From contig OZ025278.1 of assembly GCA_964019165.1 (NCBI GenBank), positions 1,271,262 to 1,335,261 on the forward strand: DNA of 64,000 nt. The letters are read 5' to 3'. A model generated the notes under the pieces. The model saw only the letters and a list, made by a program, of their open reading frames with translations, was not told the DNA's origin and did not search any database. A program made the translations under genes and the position numbers. This DNA is from Mastigias papua (taxonomy: Eukaryota > Cnidaria > Scyphozoa > Rhizostomeae > Mastigiidae). Positions 49,621-60,590 of this stretch are shown here, piece by piece. The first letter of the stretch is position 1. Each line of letters begins with the position of its first letter.

Positions 49621-49669
49621 CATTTCGGGACCATTCAACAATGAAATCATTTGTTTACATCGCTTTCGG

Positions 49670-50092
49670 TTGCCGTAAATCCTAAAATTAGTTCCCTGGG
49701 GCTAATGTACACTTTTCAAGTTTTTGATGGGCGTTTATATGAAAGGAGCGTTTATTCACATTTACAAGTTGTGGATGGGGATATTTGAAAGCAGGTCCAC
49801 ATCTACAGTATTGTAGCCATTACTAACCTGCATTATCAAATAAAAATGTATGTATGTATGTGTGTATGTAAAGGAGGGCTTATTCGAGGGGACTTATAAA
49901 ATTATCTGATACATGCCAAATAAACACTCTTCCTCCCAATTATTTGATAATAACACGCTAGGTATAGGTAGCAGTATATAGCACAGTCTTTATCATTTGC
50001 GATTTGTTTAGAAAGTAGAAGCTCCAGCATGGGGGGCTTATTCGAGGGAGGCTTATTCAAGGGGCTATTCGAGGTTCTACCATAATCCCCTC
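49670..50092. mobile_element. MITE with CCGTAAATCCT / TTATTCGAGG ends, copy 1
   Basis: The left end GCCGTAAATCCTAAAATTAG is roughly complementary to the right end GGGGCTATTCGAGGTTCTAC. Inside the right end, GGGGCTTATTC-GAGGGA is iterated. A longer relative occupies about 52180-52950, and an inverted fragment lies at about 56993-57060. Confidence 0.55.
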
Positions 50093-51120
50093 CATACACT
50101 ATAGACATAATGAGCGTTACTCTTTACTTATTATACTGCACTGTTTAACAGCCTAGAGAAGGCCAAATAGCTACCAGCAAGCAATCTGTTCTCTCCTACA
50201 TGACTGCCTGTTCATAACTATATGGCTCGCTTCCTTTACAGTCGCGCAAGTGTGGCGGGGGTCCTGGGGTCCAGATCCCTGCCCTTTTCTTTCAAAAGCA
50301 TAGCATGCCCCTTTTCTTAGAATATTTTGGAACTATTTACTCGACTTTTGCTGAACAGATCTGATTATAGTCATCCTAGGATTTGAAAGTAGCGAAATCT
50401 TGAAAATTCTTCTGTTTCTAAGTCAGGCCCGTAGCCAAGGGGATCAGGGGCATGGCCCTTCTAGATTTTTGAAGTTTCACTCAGTGCCCCCACATAAGGG
50501 AGCTGTCATGTTTAGTGCTGGGTACAGGGGTGGAAGAATTTTTGAGATAAAAAGTTTCCTTACTCCATGGACTAAGTTCAATAAAACTTGAAACTCCACT
50601 TCGAAGCACTGAGAAAATGTCATACCCAAGAATATTACTACTTATGTCATGCATCCACCAGAGGTGATGCTAGGAGTTTTCGGACGGGAACTGACTCATC
50701 TAATGGGTGGGGGGAGGGCTAAGATACAGTTAGCAAAATACCAGACCTGCCAAGGGGTTGTCTCAAAAGGTGGTAAAGAGAGATTTTGTGGTGTGGTGAA
50801 AGAGGCATTGTCCGGTGATGAAAGAATATGTTACTTGAGAAATACTTTCGAAAAATTGTCCAAAGCTCTATATTAGAGGACCGAGATATTTCAAGCAGAA
50901 GAGGGTTTCTGCTTTCAAAGCTCCAGGTATAGCTGAATCATTGATATTGACTTGGACCAAGAGTTTGGCACTGTTAAAAATGCAAACTGGATGTGAAGGA
51001 AACAGGAAACGATGAAGGAATAAGAAAGAGGATTTACTAATCATACCAAACACCTTTGCATGCACACATATGAGAAAGTTGACATTATACAGTTAACGTA
51101 GAAATTGTATCCTTGTTCAG

Positions 51121-51590
51121 GAATATGCAATTTGTATGCAATTTAGCACTATTTTGTACTATTTTCTATAGTTTTCACTTCGCATTGTAGTATTTTTAAT
51201 GGAGGGCTTCTGGAAAACCAGCCTGTGTTGAAGGGCGACCCTCCTTAAAGAATTTAAATGAGATGAAATGAAATGAATTGATTAGTTGGCATTGATTAGC
51301 TATTACACAGCTATTAGAGTTTGTACGCCAACTTTAAAAAAATTATTTATTATTATTATGTTGTTATTATTATGAAGGGAAATAACTCTGTTGTCTGATT
51401 CAACAACCTTTCAGCTATGCAATACAATACCTACGCCATCAGTATTGACTCTTCAACCTTCATATATGATGTAATCAACTGTCCATAATTTGATTTCGTC
51501 CAGTACCAACTACGGACACTTTCTTAAGACTTTCCAAACGAGAATTTTCAAGTTTGTGTAAAGCTGCAGTGTTACAAAGACAGATAGGCA
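51121..51590. other. Spacer between the two duplicated blocks
   Basis: AT-rich sequence with a short ATGAAATGAAATGAA run near 51260 and a TTATTATTATG run near 51350. A GGGAAATAACTCTGTTGTCTGA word near 51366 also occurs near 48230 and 51953. No gene seen. Confidence 0.45.
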
Positions 51591-51599
51591 CTACAAAGA

Positions 51600-54036
51600 C
51601 ACAACACTGAAATACATAGATTTTCACATGAAATCTATACAAAAGAGATGATGGGCCTAAGTGAAAATTGGATTTTCAAATGTGTATCAACTTGTCAAAG
51701 TTCTTAGGCCTCAGAAAGCCAAACTTTCAACTTTTTCAGCAGTCGAGTACTGCTTTCTTGCAAACCTCCTTCTTAGGAAAAACTCATATACTAAAAATAA
51801 CAAAGTTTATTTCACGATAGCATTTCTAGGAGTAAGATACTTAAACTAAAGATAACAGGGTCTTCCTTTTCTGCAACAGCAGTCAAAACCAACAGTGATG
51901 AAGATTATTGAGCTACCACAACTGTGCCAAGGTTCTACTAGAAGTCTTAAAGGGAAAAAACTCTGTTGCCTGACTCACACTTGTAGTATTGCAGCATGAC
52001 ACGTTTTCAATGATGACTCTTCAAAAATGATGTAATAAGCAATTTGCTATGTTTATACTAGATGCTTTCTCCGCATTTTGGGGCGATTCAATGACTTCGG
52101 CTGCAACTGCACTGTTGTATAATCAGTTTCTTCTGTAACATTACGTCACAATAAAATCATTTCTTGCATCGCTTTCGGTTACTGTGAATCCTTAAGTTAG
52201 TCCCCTGTGGGGCTAATTTATATTTTACAAGATTTTGATTGGGGAACTTATTTGAAAGGAGGGGTTATTCACATTTTGAAAGTTCTTGATGGGGATTTAC
52301 ACTCTCTGTTTATATAAGAACCAGTAAAACTGAGGTTCAGGCTGGCTGTTCTTTAATTTTTTCAACATTTTGAGGCTGCACTGTTCTTATCTGTTCTTAA
52401 ATCATTGAGGTGTAGGCTATTTAGGCACGAGACAATATACGAGACAACATTGGGTATTTATGAAACAGGTATTATCTTTAATAACATTAGCAGACGACAA
52501 AAGATATGCGTTCTTATAGATGTATAATTCTTGCCAAAAGTCTTGATACACTTGATTAAGAACTTCTAGCAAACTGTCTAGAGCTCAAAAAGTTTTACAT
52601 CAGTTTCAAATCATTATACGACAGTGCTTCAGCCTCAGTTTGTCTTTAACTTGTTCTTAATTTCTCATCAGTTTTGAGGCTCGTAATCTTATAAAATTGT
52701 TTTTATAAAAATAGAGTATAGTTGAAAGAAGGGCTTATTCAAGGAGGCTTAAAAAATAATGTGATACATACCACATAAAAACTCTCTTCCCATTATTCAA
52801 AAATAACAAGCTAGGAATAGGTATCAGTCAAAAACACAGTGTCCATCTTCTTCTGTGATGTGGTATTTTTAAAAATTAGACGTTTCATCATGGGGGGTTT
52901 ATTCGAGGGAGGCTTATTCTAGGGGGGCTATTCGAGGTTTTACCCTAAACTGCTCCATAAACTATAAACTTAAAATGCCATGCTTAACAAAGTTACCTGA
53001 AAATTTATACATGTGACTTCACAATGATGAGCCTTACTCTTTACTTCTTATTTCGCAATGCTTAGCAGCCTAGAGCAGGCCAAATAGATATCAACAAGCA
53101 ATCTTTTCTCTCAAACATGATTGCTATATGGCTCGGTTCCTTTACAGTCGCGCAAGTGTGATGGGGTTCCTGGGGTCCAGATCCCTGCCCTTTTCTTTCA
53201 AAAGCACAGCATGCCCTTTTTCTTAGAATATTTTGGAACCATTTATTCGATTTTTGCTGAACAGATCTGATTATAGTCATCCTAGGATTTGAAAGTAGCG
53301 AAATCTTGAAAATTCTTCTGTTTCTAAGTCAAGCCCGTAGCCAAAGGGATCAGGGACATGGCCCTTCTAGACTTTTGACGTTTGAATCAGTGCCCCCCAC
53401 ATAAGGGAGCTGTCATGTTTAATACTGGGTACAAGGGTATAGGAATTTTTGAGACACTTGGAAAAGTTTCCTCACCCCATGCACTAAGTTCACTAAATTT
53501 TGAAACTCCATTTCGATGCACTGGAAGGATGTCATACCCCAAAAATATTGTAACTTATGTCTTGCATCCACCAGAGGTGGTGGCAGGAATTTTCCGATGG
53601 GAGCTGATTCATCTAATGGGGGGCTAAGATACAGTTAGCAAGATACCAGACCTGCTAAGGAGTTGTCTCAAAAGGTGGAAAAGGGAGATTTTGTGGTGTG
53701 TGTGGTGAAAGAGGCATTGTCCGGTGATGCAAGAATATGTAATTTGAGGAAAACTTCCGAAAAAATGTCCAAAGCTCTATGTTAGAGGACCGAGATATTT
53801 GAAATAAAAGAGCGTTTCTGCTTTTAAAGCTTCAGGTATACTTGAATAATTGATATTGACTTGCATCACGAGTTTGATACTGCTATAAATGCAAACTGTA
53901 TGTGAAGAAAACAGGAAAAGATGAAGGAATAAGAAAAAGGATTTGCTAATCATACCAAACACCTTTGCACGCACACATATGGGGAAGTTGACATTTACAA
54001 GTTAACATAGAAACTATATCCTTGTTCGGAATTTAT
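51600..54036. repeat. Duplicated repeat block, copy 2
   Basis: Paralogous to 47800-51120 in the same order and orientation, and without the 1.24-kb insertion. Open stretches in equivalent places of both copies (around 50450 and 53400, reading VPPHKGAVMF) are shared because of the duplication. I do not recognise them as a protein. Confidence 0.8.
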
Positions 54037-56497
54037 TGAAAAAATTTGATAGCCTATCATGACTTAGCAAATATCAAATATCTCATATCCCTCCAGAATC
54101 TTCCATCTCTATGCCCAGAATTAAAAATGACTGTTCACTAAATGGTGCATTCTAACATTTTTGTAACTTCTTCGCATTCATAAGATTAGGCTCACTTGCA
54201 AGTAGGTTACGTCTTCTCACCGAAGCACCTGAACAGCACTCTCACCATAGATGGCATCATTTAATCTGCTTTCTTCACAACTCTTCATCGCTCACAATCA
54301 CTTACTTTTCATGATATTTCTGCTTTGAGGAGAGTTGATTTCCCCTGACGTCCCTCAGTGAAGACAATCAGAGACCGTGGCCTTGCTTATCTCTCACATG
54401 AAAGGAAGATTCTAATGGAAGAAATAAAATCTACCATTGTCTTTTACTCCATGGACGCCTAAGCGGCGAGAGCTTGGAGCCTAACTTCTTCGTCTATTTT
54501 GCTGATTTTTCCTCGTGGAGGATAGTCATCCATATTTCACAGGTCCGTAGGCAGCTGACATAGATAGGGGGAGGGGGGGCATGACGCTATGAGATAAAAC
54601 AGCTATATAATACATCTCGAAATACCTTCTCAGTAATTATTGTGGGGCTTATCGGACGTGCCCCAACGCTGCCTACGTACATGATGTTTAGCCAAAGTTT
54701 CTTTGTTTTTCATCCATCAGACATGGCGCCATTGGAGGATAGAGGGTTCAACCGGAACATTTTTCAAGAAACTTTTTACCCTCTCAAGAAACATTCTGCA
54801 TTCTATTTTGCAGTTCATTGTAGATTTTTCGTAGATCGGGCACTGTACTAATCAGCCAAATTTTAGCCAGGCAGAGGCCTTTTTGTGCCAGCCAAGAAGA
54901 GTGAAATCTGAAAGATTTTCCGTCACGTCAGACCCAACCATGGAAGGTCCTACTTCACAAAAGAAAGCATTGAGCATTCCCATAACTCTCCCCTAGGTCA
55001 TTTAGCAGACTGGCAGTCGCCACGAGTGGAATAGCTCTGTCTATCTCCCCTAAACTCAACTTGGCTACGGCCTATCGTTAGTATGAAAAATATTATTCTA
55101 AATTGTACTTCTCTCGAAACTTTGGTGTGCCCTTTTATTCGGACAAGACCCCTGCCTTCGAAGATTCTTCATTGCACGCCTGCTTTGACAACTGTTCAGC
55201 CAGTATCTCGTTCTTTCAACACACAGTGAATGCAGGTCATTGGGATTGAGGCCTTACCCGTATGGCTCAGAATTCGCTGGCTTCGAGCATTGTGTGGTTC
55301 AAAGTCTGCAGGAGGACAGTTATTTGTACAATAGATTATATATCGTCGTATAGCTTGCATTCTCTGCACACTTAAAAAATGAGACTTCATGCACATGGCA
55401 CGTGTTACCTGAACGAAAGCGGTCTGCAATCACTTTCCAAGCATGATTTACTAAACGTACTCTACATCAAGCAAGGCATCACGGGGGGACTGGGGTTTCT
55501 TGCCCCACTTTTTGCCACCAAACAATCTTTCTACCATTTATCCAAGATATTTTCTTGTTTGCAGCCCCCACTTTTCATATGTAGCCCCACCAATTTATAT
55601 TCGGCCGGGCCGTGCCTACATATACATTCTATCTTTATTTAGGTAGCCTGTTATATTGAAAGTACTTAGGCTTTCAGATCTACTCAGGGATCTACACTTT
55701 TGCCAAGCATACAATAAGAACATTAAAAAGGTCAATACCTATACTAAATTTCCTTTGCCAACTTCCACAGCTTCAGCTACTCTCAACTTGTGCAATCAAA
55801 GAAATTTTCCTTCATCAGAGACTTTTTGTCCGTATTCGACTTATAGTGCAAAATCATGGACTTCAGATTTCAGATGGTGCACCTCAGTCAAATTCATCCT
55901 TACATCCCACCGAGAATACGAAGATTAGCACGTGGACAGACTAGCCGACCAATCAAAAGCAAAAAACTCACCTGCAATGCTAAATTAGCTGTGTTCTTGT
56001 TCTGAAAGAACATTACATCATGTTTAATTATAGGCGAAAACTTCACCTGTAATTGCCCATCACTCATAGATCAATTGTCCTTCGCCGATTTTCAAAATCC
56101 AAAAGTACAGTAGCCGCTTCGGTCCTGAAGAAGTCCTTGTATAAAACCTGTTGCCATGAACTTTTCATGGAGTCAAAGTGATTAATTTTTAGAGTCCTAT
56201 TATAAGGGTCAATATGTAACTTAAAGTATTATATAGATCGTGAGTTGTGGAATAAATATCTCACTTCAATTCACTATTGACTTTGTCAAGAAATTAGTCC
56301 AGGCGTGCTCATAGATATTATTGTAAAACTCAATAATTCCATTATTTCTCAAACTGTCCAACGAACATCATATTGTCATCATTACTATCATCAATATTCA
56401 GCTTCACTATTATAATTACTATCGCCATATATAAATAAATATTCATACCCATGCTTGCATATGTTTATTTATGCTTACGTTTGTACAAACATATATG
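54037..56497. other. Intergenic region, little recognised
   Basis: No supported gene. A 138-bp MITE-like element with ends GTCCGTAGGCAGC / GCTGCCTACGTAC lies at 54543-54680. A G/C-run repeat fragment with AGGCATCACGG and CCGTGCCTA near its ends lies at about 55475-55615. The remaining short open frames lack splice or domain support. Confidence 0.45.
54543..54680. mobile_element. Small MITE-like element
   Basis: Ends are 12-of-13 inverted repeats (GTCCGTAGGCAGC and, reversed, GTACGTAGGCAGC), with a G-run next to the left end. No clear target duplication. Confidence 0.45.
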
Positions 56498-56565
56498 CAC
56501 ACCAAGACACACCAAGACACACCAAGACACACCAAGAGACACACACACACACACAAACACACACA

Positions 56566-56655
<90 letters not shown>
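56498..56655. repeat. CA microsatellite, about 155 bp
   Basis: Begins with four copies of ACACCAAGAC, then (CA)n interrupted by a few CAAA and CATA units. Open frames of Thr-His or Cys-Val repeats over it are artefacts. Confidence 0.95.
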
Positions 56656-56659
<4 letters not shown>

Positions 56660-58694
56660 TTAATTGGAAATAATGCACAACTTCATCGATGTGACTTCTT
56701 TTCCTTCAACCTCCTTTAGTAGCAATTGCTCGTTGATAAATTAAACGTCCTGTTGCGCTGGGAAACTTAGCATGAACGAATTCTAGCAAACACGATGAAA
56801 TCAACTAATACCAACATAGCTGATCTTAGTAGATGATGCATCCAGCTACGATCTTCTAATAAATTTGCAGATAGCAGCACCCTTTAGTGTTCTGACCAGT
56901 GACGCTCCAACGTCTGTTAGAAATTTCGCAATAACTCTCCTTCTACGAGAAACTTGTGGGAGGATGACTTTCTCACAACCTGCTCCCAATACCGTAAATC
57001 CTCGAATTAGCCCCCCCCCTGGAATAAGCCCCTCCCTCGAATAAGCCTAGAACTTCAAATTGTGTCCTTTTCGGCTATGAACGGTACATTGCTGTATTGC
57101 AAGTACTACTGTGCACGGTTTTTTAATTGATGTTATCGATAGCACAAAAAAGAGGAGGCTCTCCAGATTCTACGCAGCGACGAAGTATTCCTCTTGTCAC
57201 CCGAATCACTGGCGTCGCCACAGAGGGATTGGGGGACATTTCACCCTAGTTTTCTAGAGAATCAACCTAGTAGATCGTCCGAATTCAAGGGGAAATGATG
57301 TGAGGGGGGTGGGAGACTTCTAGCAGGGAATAATTCCTTGCTATTTTATATGACTGGCGTTTGCCAACCTTTAGTTGCATATCTCATAACACGCTGCACT
57401 GAAGGGAGTGCTCCAAAAGCCTTTGGTTTACCAACATCCCCCCAGTCAGTGGTGGCTAGGGCTGACCCCCGACCTGAATTTATCCGCATCTGGTTATATA
57501 CTTCGGCTCACCTTTTGGTCGTTATTCGACGTTTCACACTCTAATGAGTGTCGTACGAAAAAGGTGCTTTCAGTGTACAGCAGTGATATTCTCACTTATT
57601 GTGATAATCCTCGAATTTTGAAGCTGCTATCAGAACACAGTCTTTTGGCGGAACAGTCCGACAATCACTAAGATCTCTATACTTTAGCTATAAGTACATA
57701 AATTCATAGAAGCTGCTTTTATAAAGGCCATCAAAGAGTTGGCCAACAACAAACGACTTGAGGACAACAACTTTCCTTGTGTGCACAACATATAAAGCGA
57801 CATTTATTCGTGATTCGTGATTCGTGACTAATAATAATCCAGAATCTACTCTGCAAACCTGCTCAAAAATATGAAGATTTCGAAACACTACAGACTGCCT
57901 AGAAATATATGTCATGTGCATAAATAGAAGAGCAGACTAAACAAGATTAATATCGCAAATAATGCTATCAATAGAAAATTCAAAACAAAAGACAGGAGTC
58001 TTAATGTGTGGGATATGAATCAAAAAATTCTACTCTGGAATATTATTCCGTGCTAATATGTATATCGTAAGTATATTTTTTCAATTCGCATTACGCTCAA
58101 AAAGATCGCCTTAAATCTGTTAACATGCAACGGTGTACAAAAGGGCAAAGACGTAGAAAGCATCTAAAAAGTGGGGGGACCAAGTCCTAAAAGGGGCACA
58201 TTACCACGCCCATTTTGGGCTTCAAAGGGACATTTTTGCATAGTTTGTTAAAAAGTGGGGGGGCCTGGCCTCTCTGGCCCCCCGGTTCCTAAGTCGCTGC
58301 AAAAGGGGAGCTGGGGACCGACGTCCCTTCTACTTTTCGCTGGATACTGTTCTCTTTTTTCTAGTTAAGGTCAGCATATGACTCAGGAAAATAGAATGGA
58401 CTCCTAATAGAATCAAACAGCTGCTGTTCCGACTATCACCAATATAAATCATTCTTCTACCAGTTTGCAATACAGTGGAAAGTTTCGAAAGCTGGAGAAT
58501 GTGGTCTGGCCAATGTTCTGTTTTGCCACGCCATCAACAATAGAAAGGGCCCTCACTGTACACAATTTAGCTAGCTCTGCACCACAGCTGACATGCATAA
58601 GTATAGAGAGAGGCAGATCTTGAGATGATACAATAATGCTGATTTCTATGTACATTTGAAGTAATCTGTGTCAATTTTTATCTGCTCATTAGTC
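56656..58694. other. Intergenic region, repeat fragments only
   Basis: Contains an inverted fragment of the TTATTCGAGG-type MITE (about 56993-57060, with GAATAAGCCCCTCCCTCGAA) and a G/C-run repeat at about 58170-58330. No exon with convincing splice sites or domain was recognised. Confidence 0.45.
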
Positions 58695-59198
58695 CTATAG
58701 ATATATGACGTCATTAAAATATTCCTGTATTTTCTGGTTTCGAAGACGAGCTGATATGTGTCGGGATGTTTCACCAACATATACGGAATTACATTCCGCA
58801 CAAGTAAATTTATAGACAACACAAGAACGTAGCGATCTAGGCACAAAGTCTTTTACCCTGATTAAGTTTTTAATCTTAAAGGAAGAAAATACTAGTTTAA
58901 TCTTTAAATTATTGCAATATGTTTTGATCAATGCACGGAGTTTTCGTTGAGCAAAATTGGAAAAGGGAAAATATGGTAGCCTAAAATAGAGTGGGTCATT
59001 GTCATCAGATAATGCAGAAGTATTATTTTTATCAAGATATGTACTAACTACTTTATTTATTAAATGTTCAGGAAATTGATTCTTTTTAAATACATGTGTC
59101 AACTTTTTGACATCCTTATTAAAAGAAAGAAGAGAGTATTTTTCTGTATTTTTATGGTTTGTTCTACGCTTCAGGCTAGGAGGCTGATATCGTCTGCT
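58695..59198 (-). pseudogene. Penelope-like element, C-terminal fragment
   Basis: A 167-codon minus-strand frame, open from just after a TAA. It contains FRLPYFPFSNFAQRKLRALI, then LVFSSFKIKNLIRVKDFVP, then VVYKFTCAECNSVYVGETSR and HISARLRNQ. This order (LPY linker, KD-x-x-P, then VVY...YVGET-R) is the C-terminal part of Penelope-like retroelements, whose GIY-YIG endonuclease follows the reverse transcriptase. The nuclease breaks off soon after ARLRNQ, where an EH-type motif would normally follow. The reverse-transcriptase core is absent, so this is a truncated dead copy. It lies in the same orientation as, and downstream of, the HECT gene. Confidence 0.75.
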
Positions 59199-59808
59199 TT
59201 AGCTAAGGAAGCCTTCTCGCAATTTTATTGACTAATTACGTAAAAAGGTGATTCCTTTGTTAGCCAATCAAGACTTGACGCCTATGAAATAGGTAGGAAG
59301 CTTTCATACAGCACGGAGCAGACTTAGGAAGAAGGTATTCAACAGGTTCACCAAAATGCTTGAGGGGAAAATTTTGCGCTGGCATATTATTTCATACCAT
59401 AACAATTGGATTTTCATTCAGAATATTTAAACAATATCAATCTTCGGTTTCTACTATCAGGGTCGCTTTCACTGTCCTCATCGCTTCCTACCACTGTGGT
59501 ATCTCCTGACATCTCCTGACATTGCTTTCCCAATTCTAGTCACAAACTTTAGTAGATTGCGCACAAGTAGGTTTTTCTTGCTTCTTGCAGTAAGGCATGT
59601 AATTTTATAGTGGCATTTGAAATCTCCTGCACCCCTGTCTGTTCCATACCCCAGAACGCTTCCTTAGGTAGGGAATTAATACAACTAGGTTTATAGATTT
59701 TTCTGCAATCGACAGGACGCAATGTTCTGTGCAGAGAATCACTGCTACATTTTGCGTTAAGATTCTGTAAGTTTACAAGCAGTACAATGTACTAGATGTG
59801 AGACTTAG
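59199..59808. other. Spacer between Penelope fragment and foldback
   Basis: Nothing recognised. It may include transcribed 3' UTR of the HECT gene, but no clear polyadenylation signal was assigned. Confidence 0.35.
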
Positions 59809-60231
59809 ATCCCATTTACACTACACCATTTACATTCGAAAGTGATATGAAGTAATTCCGTTTTGGCCTTCTGTTTACACTAAAACGTTTCCCCAACAGG
59901 CATCAAATGAAAACGATTTTGAAAGCGGAACGATTTAAAACGGTATGAGTCGCTTCAGAGTAAACGTTCGAAAACGGAACAGTTTCATGCCGGATTGGAA
60001 GTGAGGCCGATTAGTCTCCTAAAAAAATTGGCCTCACTTCCAATCCGACATGAAACTGTTCCCTTTTCGAACGTTTACACTGAAGCGACTCATACCGTTT
60101 TAAATCGTTCCGCTTTCAACATTGTTTTCATTTGATGCCGGCTAGGGAAACGTTTTAGTGTAAACGGAGGGCTAAAACCGGAATTACTTCATACCACTTT
60201 CGAATGAAAACGGTATAGTGTAAGCGGGTCA
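59809..60231. mobile_element. 423-bp foldback (palindromic) element
   Basis: Nearly the whole segment is one inverted repeat. Left-arm words TTACACTA, CATTCGAAAGTG, ATGAAGTAATTCCG, GGAACGATTTAAAACGGTAT, and GATTGGAAGTGAGGCC recur as reverse complements in mirror order. Arms of about 205 bp meet at a loop of about 15 bp near 60020. TTAG occurs directly outside both ends (59805-59808 and 60232-60235), a possible 4-bp target duplication. It lies 200 bp downstream of the HECT stop codon. Confidence 0.88.
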
Positions 60232-60428
60232 TTAGTTGTACGTTGATGACTTCGTTACATTTCACGGATGTCAAGGCTACACCTTGTAATACACATTACA
60301 GCTGTAGTTGTATAAAATTCCTATACGAGAAGAACTTCTGCAACCCCTTATGGCATGACATCTCGTTTTAAAAATCAGGTGAACTGAACTTCAAACTGCA
60401 CAGAACAACAAACGCTGCTGGCAGAAAA

Positions 60429-60590
60429 CTATTCCAGCCCGAATCCTTTACTGAAATGCTCTAACGCAAATTCCAAACGTTCTTTCATTACACCTTCTCT
60501 GTATCTTGGTAACATTAAGAGGTTAAAACAAGTTGAAGCTACTGGGAGCATAAGAGTCTGGCCTTCGTCACCAATCGCTTTAATAGTGAT
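60429..60590 (-). CDS. HECT gene, terminal exon with catalytic cysteine
   Basis: 53 codons plus stop after acceptor TTTCCTCGTAG. Encodes ITIKAIGDEGQTLMLPVAS then TCFNLLMLPRY, and ends LEHFSKGFGLE before TAG. Confidence 0.88.
   Translation of the reverse strand: MTIKAIGDEGQTLMLPVASTCFNLLMLPRYREGVMKERLEFALEHFSKGFGLE

Larger units (their letters stand above)
47800..51120. repeat. Duplicated repeat block, copy 1
   Basis: Sequence blocks here recur in the same order at 51600-54036 with roughly 80-90% identity by eye: CATAGATTTTCACA-GAAATC near 47811, TCTTAGGCCTCAGAAA near 47900, GATGCTTTC-CCGCATTT near 48365, ATCGCTTTCGGTT near 49660, TTATTCGAGGGAGGCTTATTC near 50040, and GGTCCAGATCCCTGCCCTTT near 50270 through the ACACATATG stretch near 51065. 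Copy 1 is longer mainly because of the 1.24-kb insertion at 48382-49620. It may be a long non-autonomous transposon or an old tandem duplication. Confidence 0.8.

Noticed and set aside
50400..53627. Paired open frames reading VPPHKGAVMF in both duplicated blocks as a gene
   Set aside because: Shared because the DNA is duplicated. They are short, with different ends in each copy, no domain and no splice support.
54642..54851. Short open frame near 54.7 kb as an exon
   Set aside because: Starts inside a MITE-like element and shows no family resemblance or splice sites.
56443..56719. Open frames over the 56.5-kb CA repeat
   Set aside because: Same artefact: dinucleotide repeats stay open in several frames on both strands.
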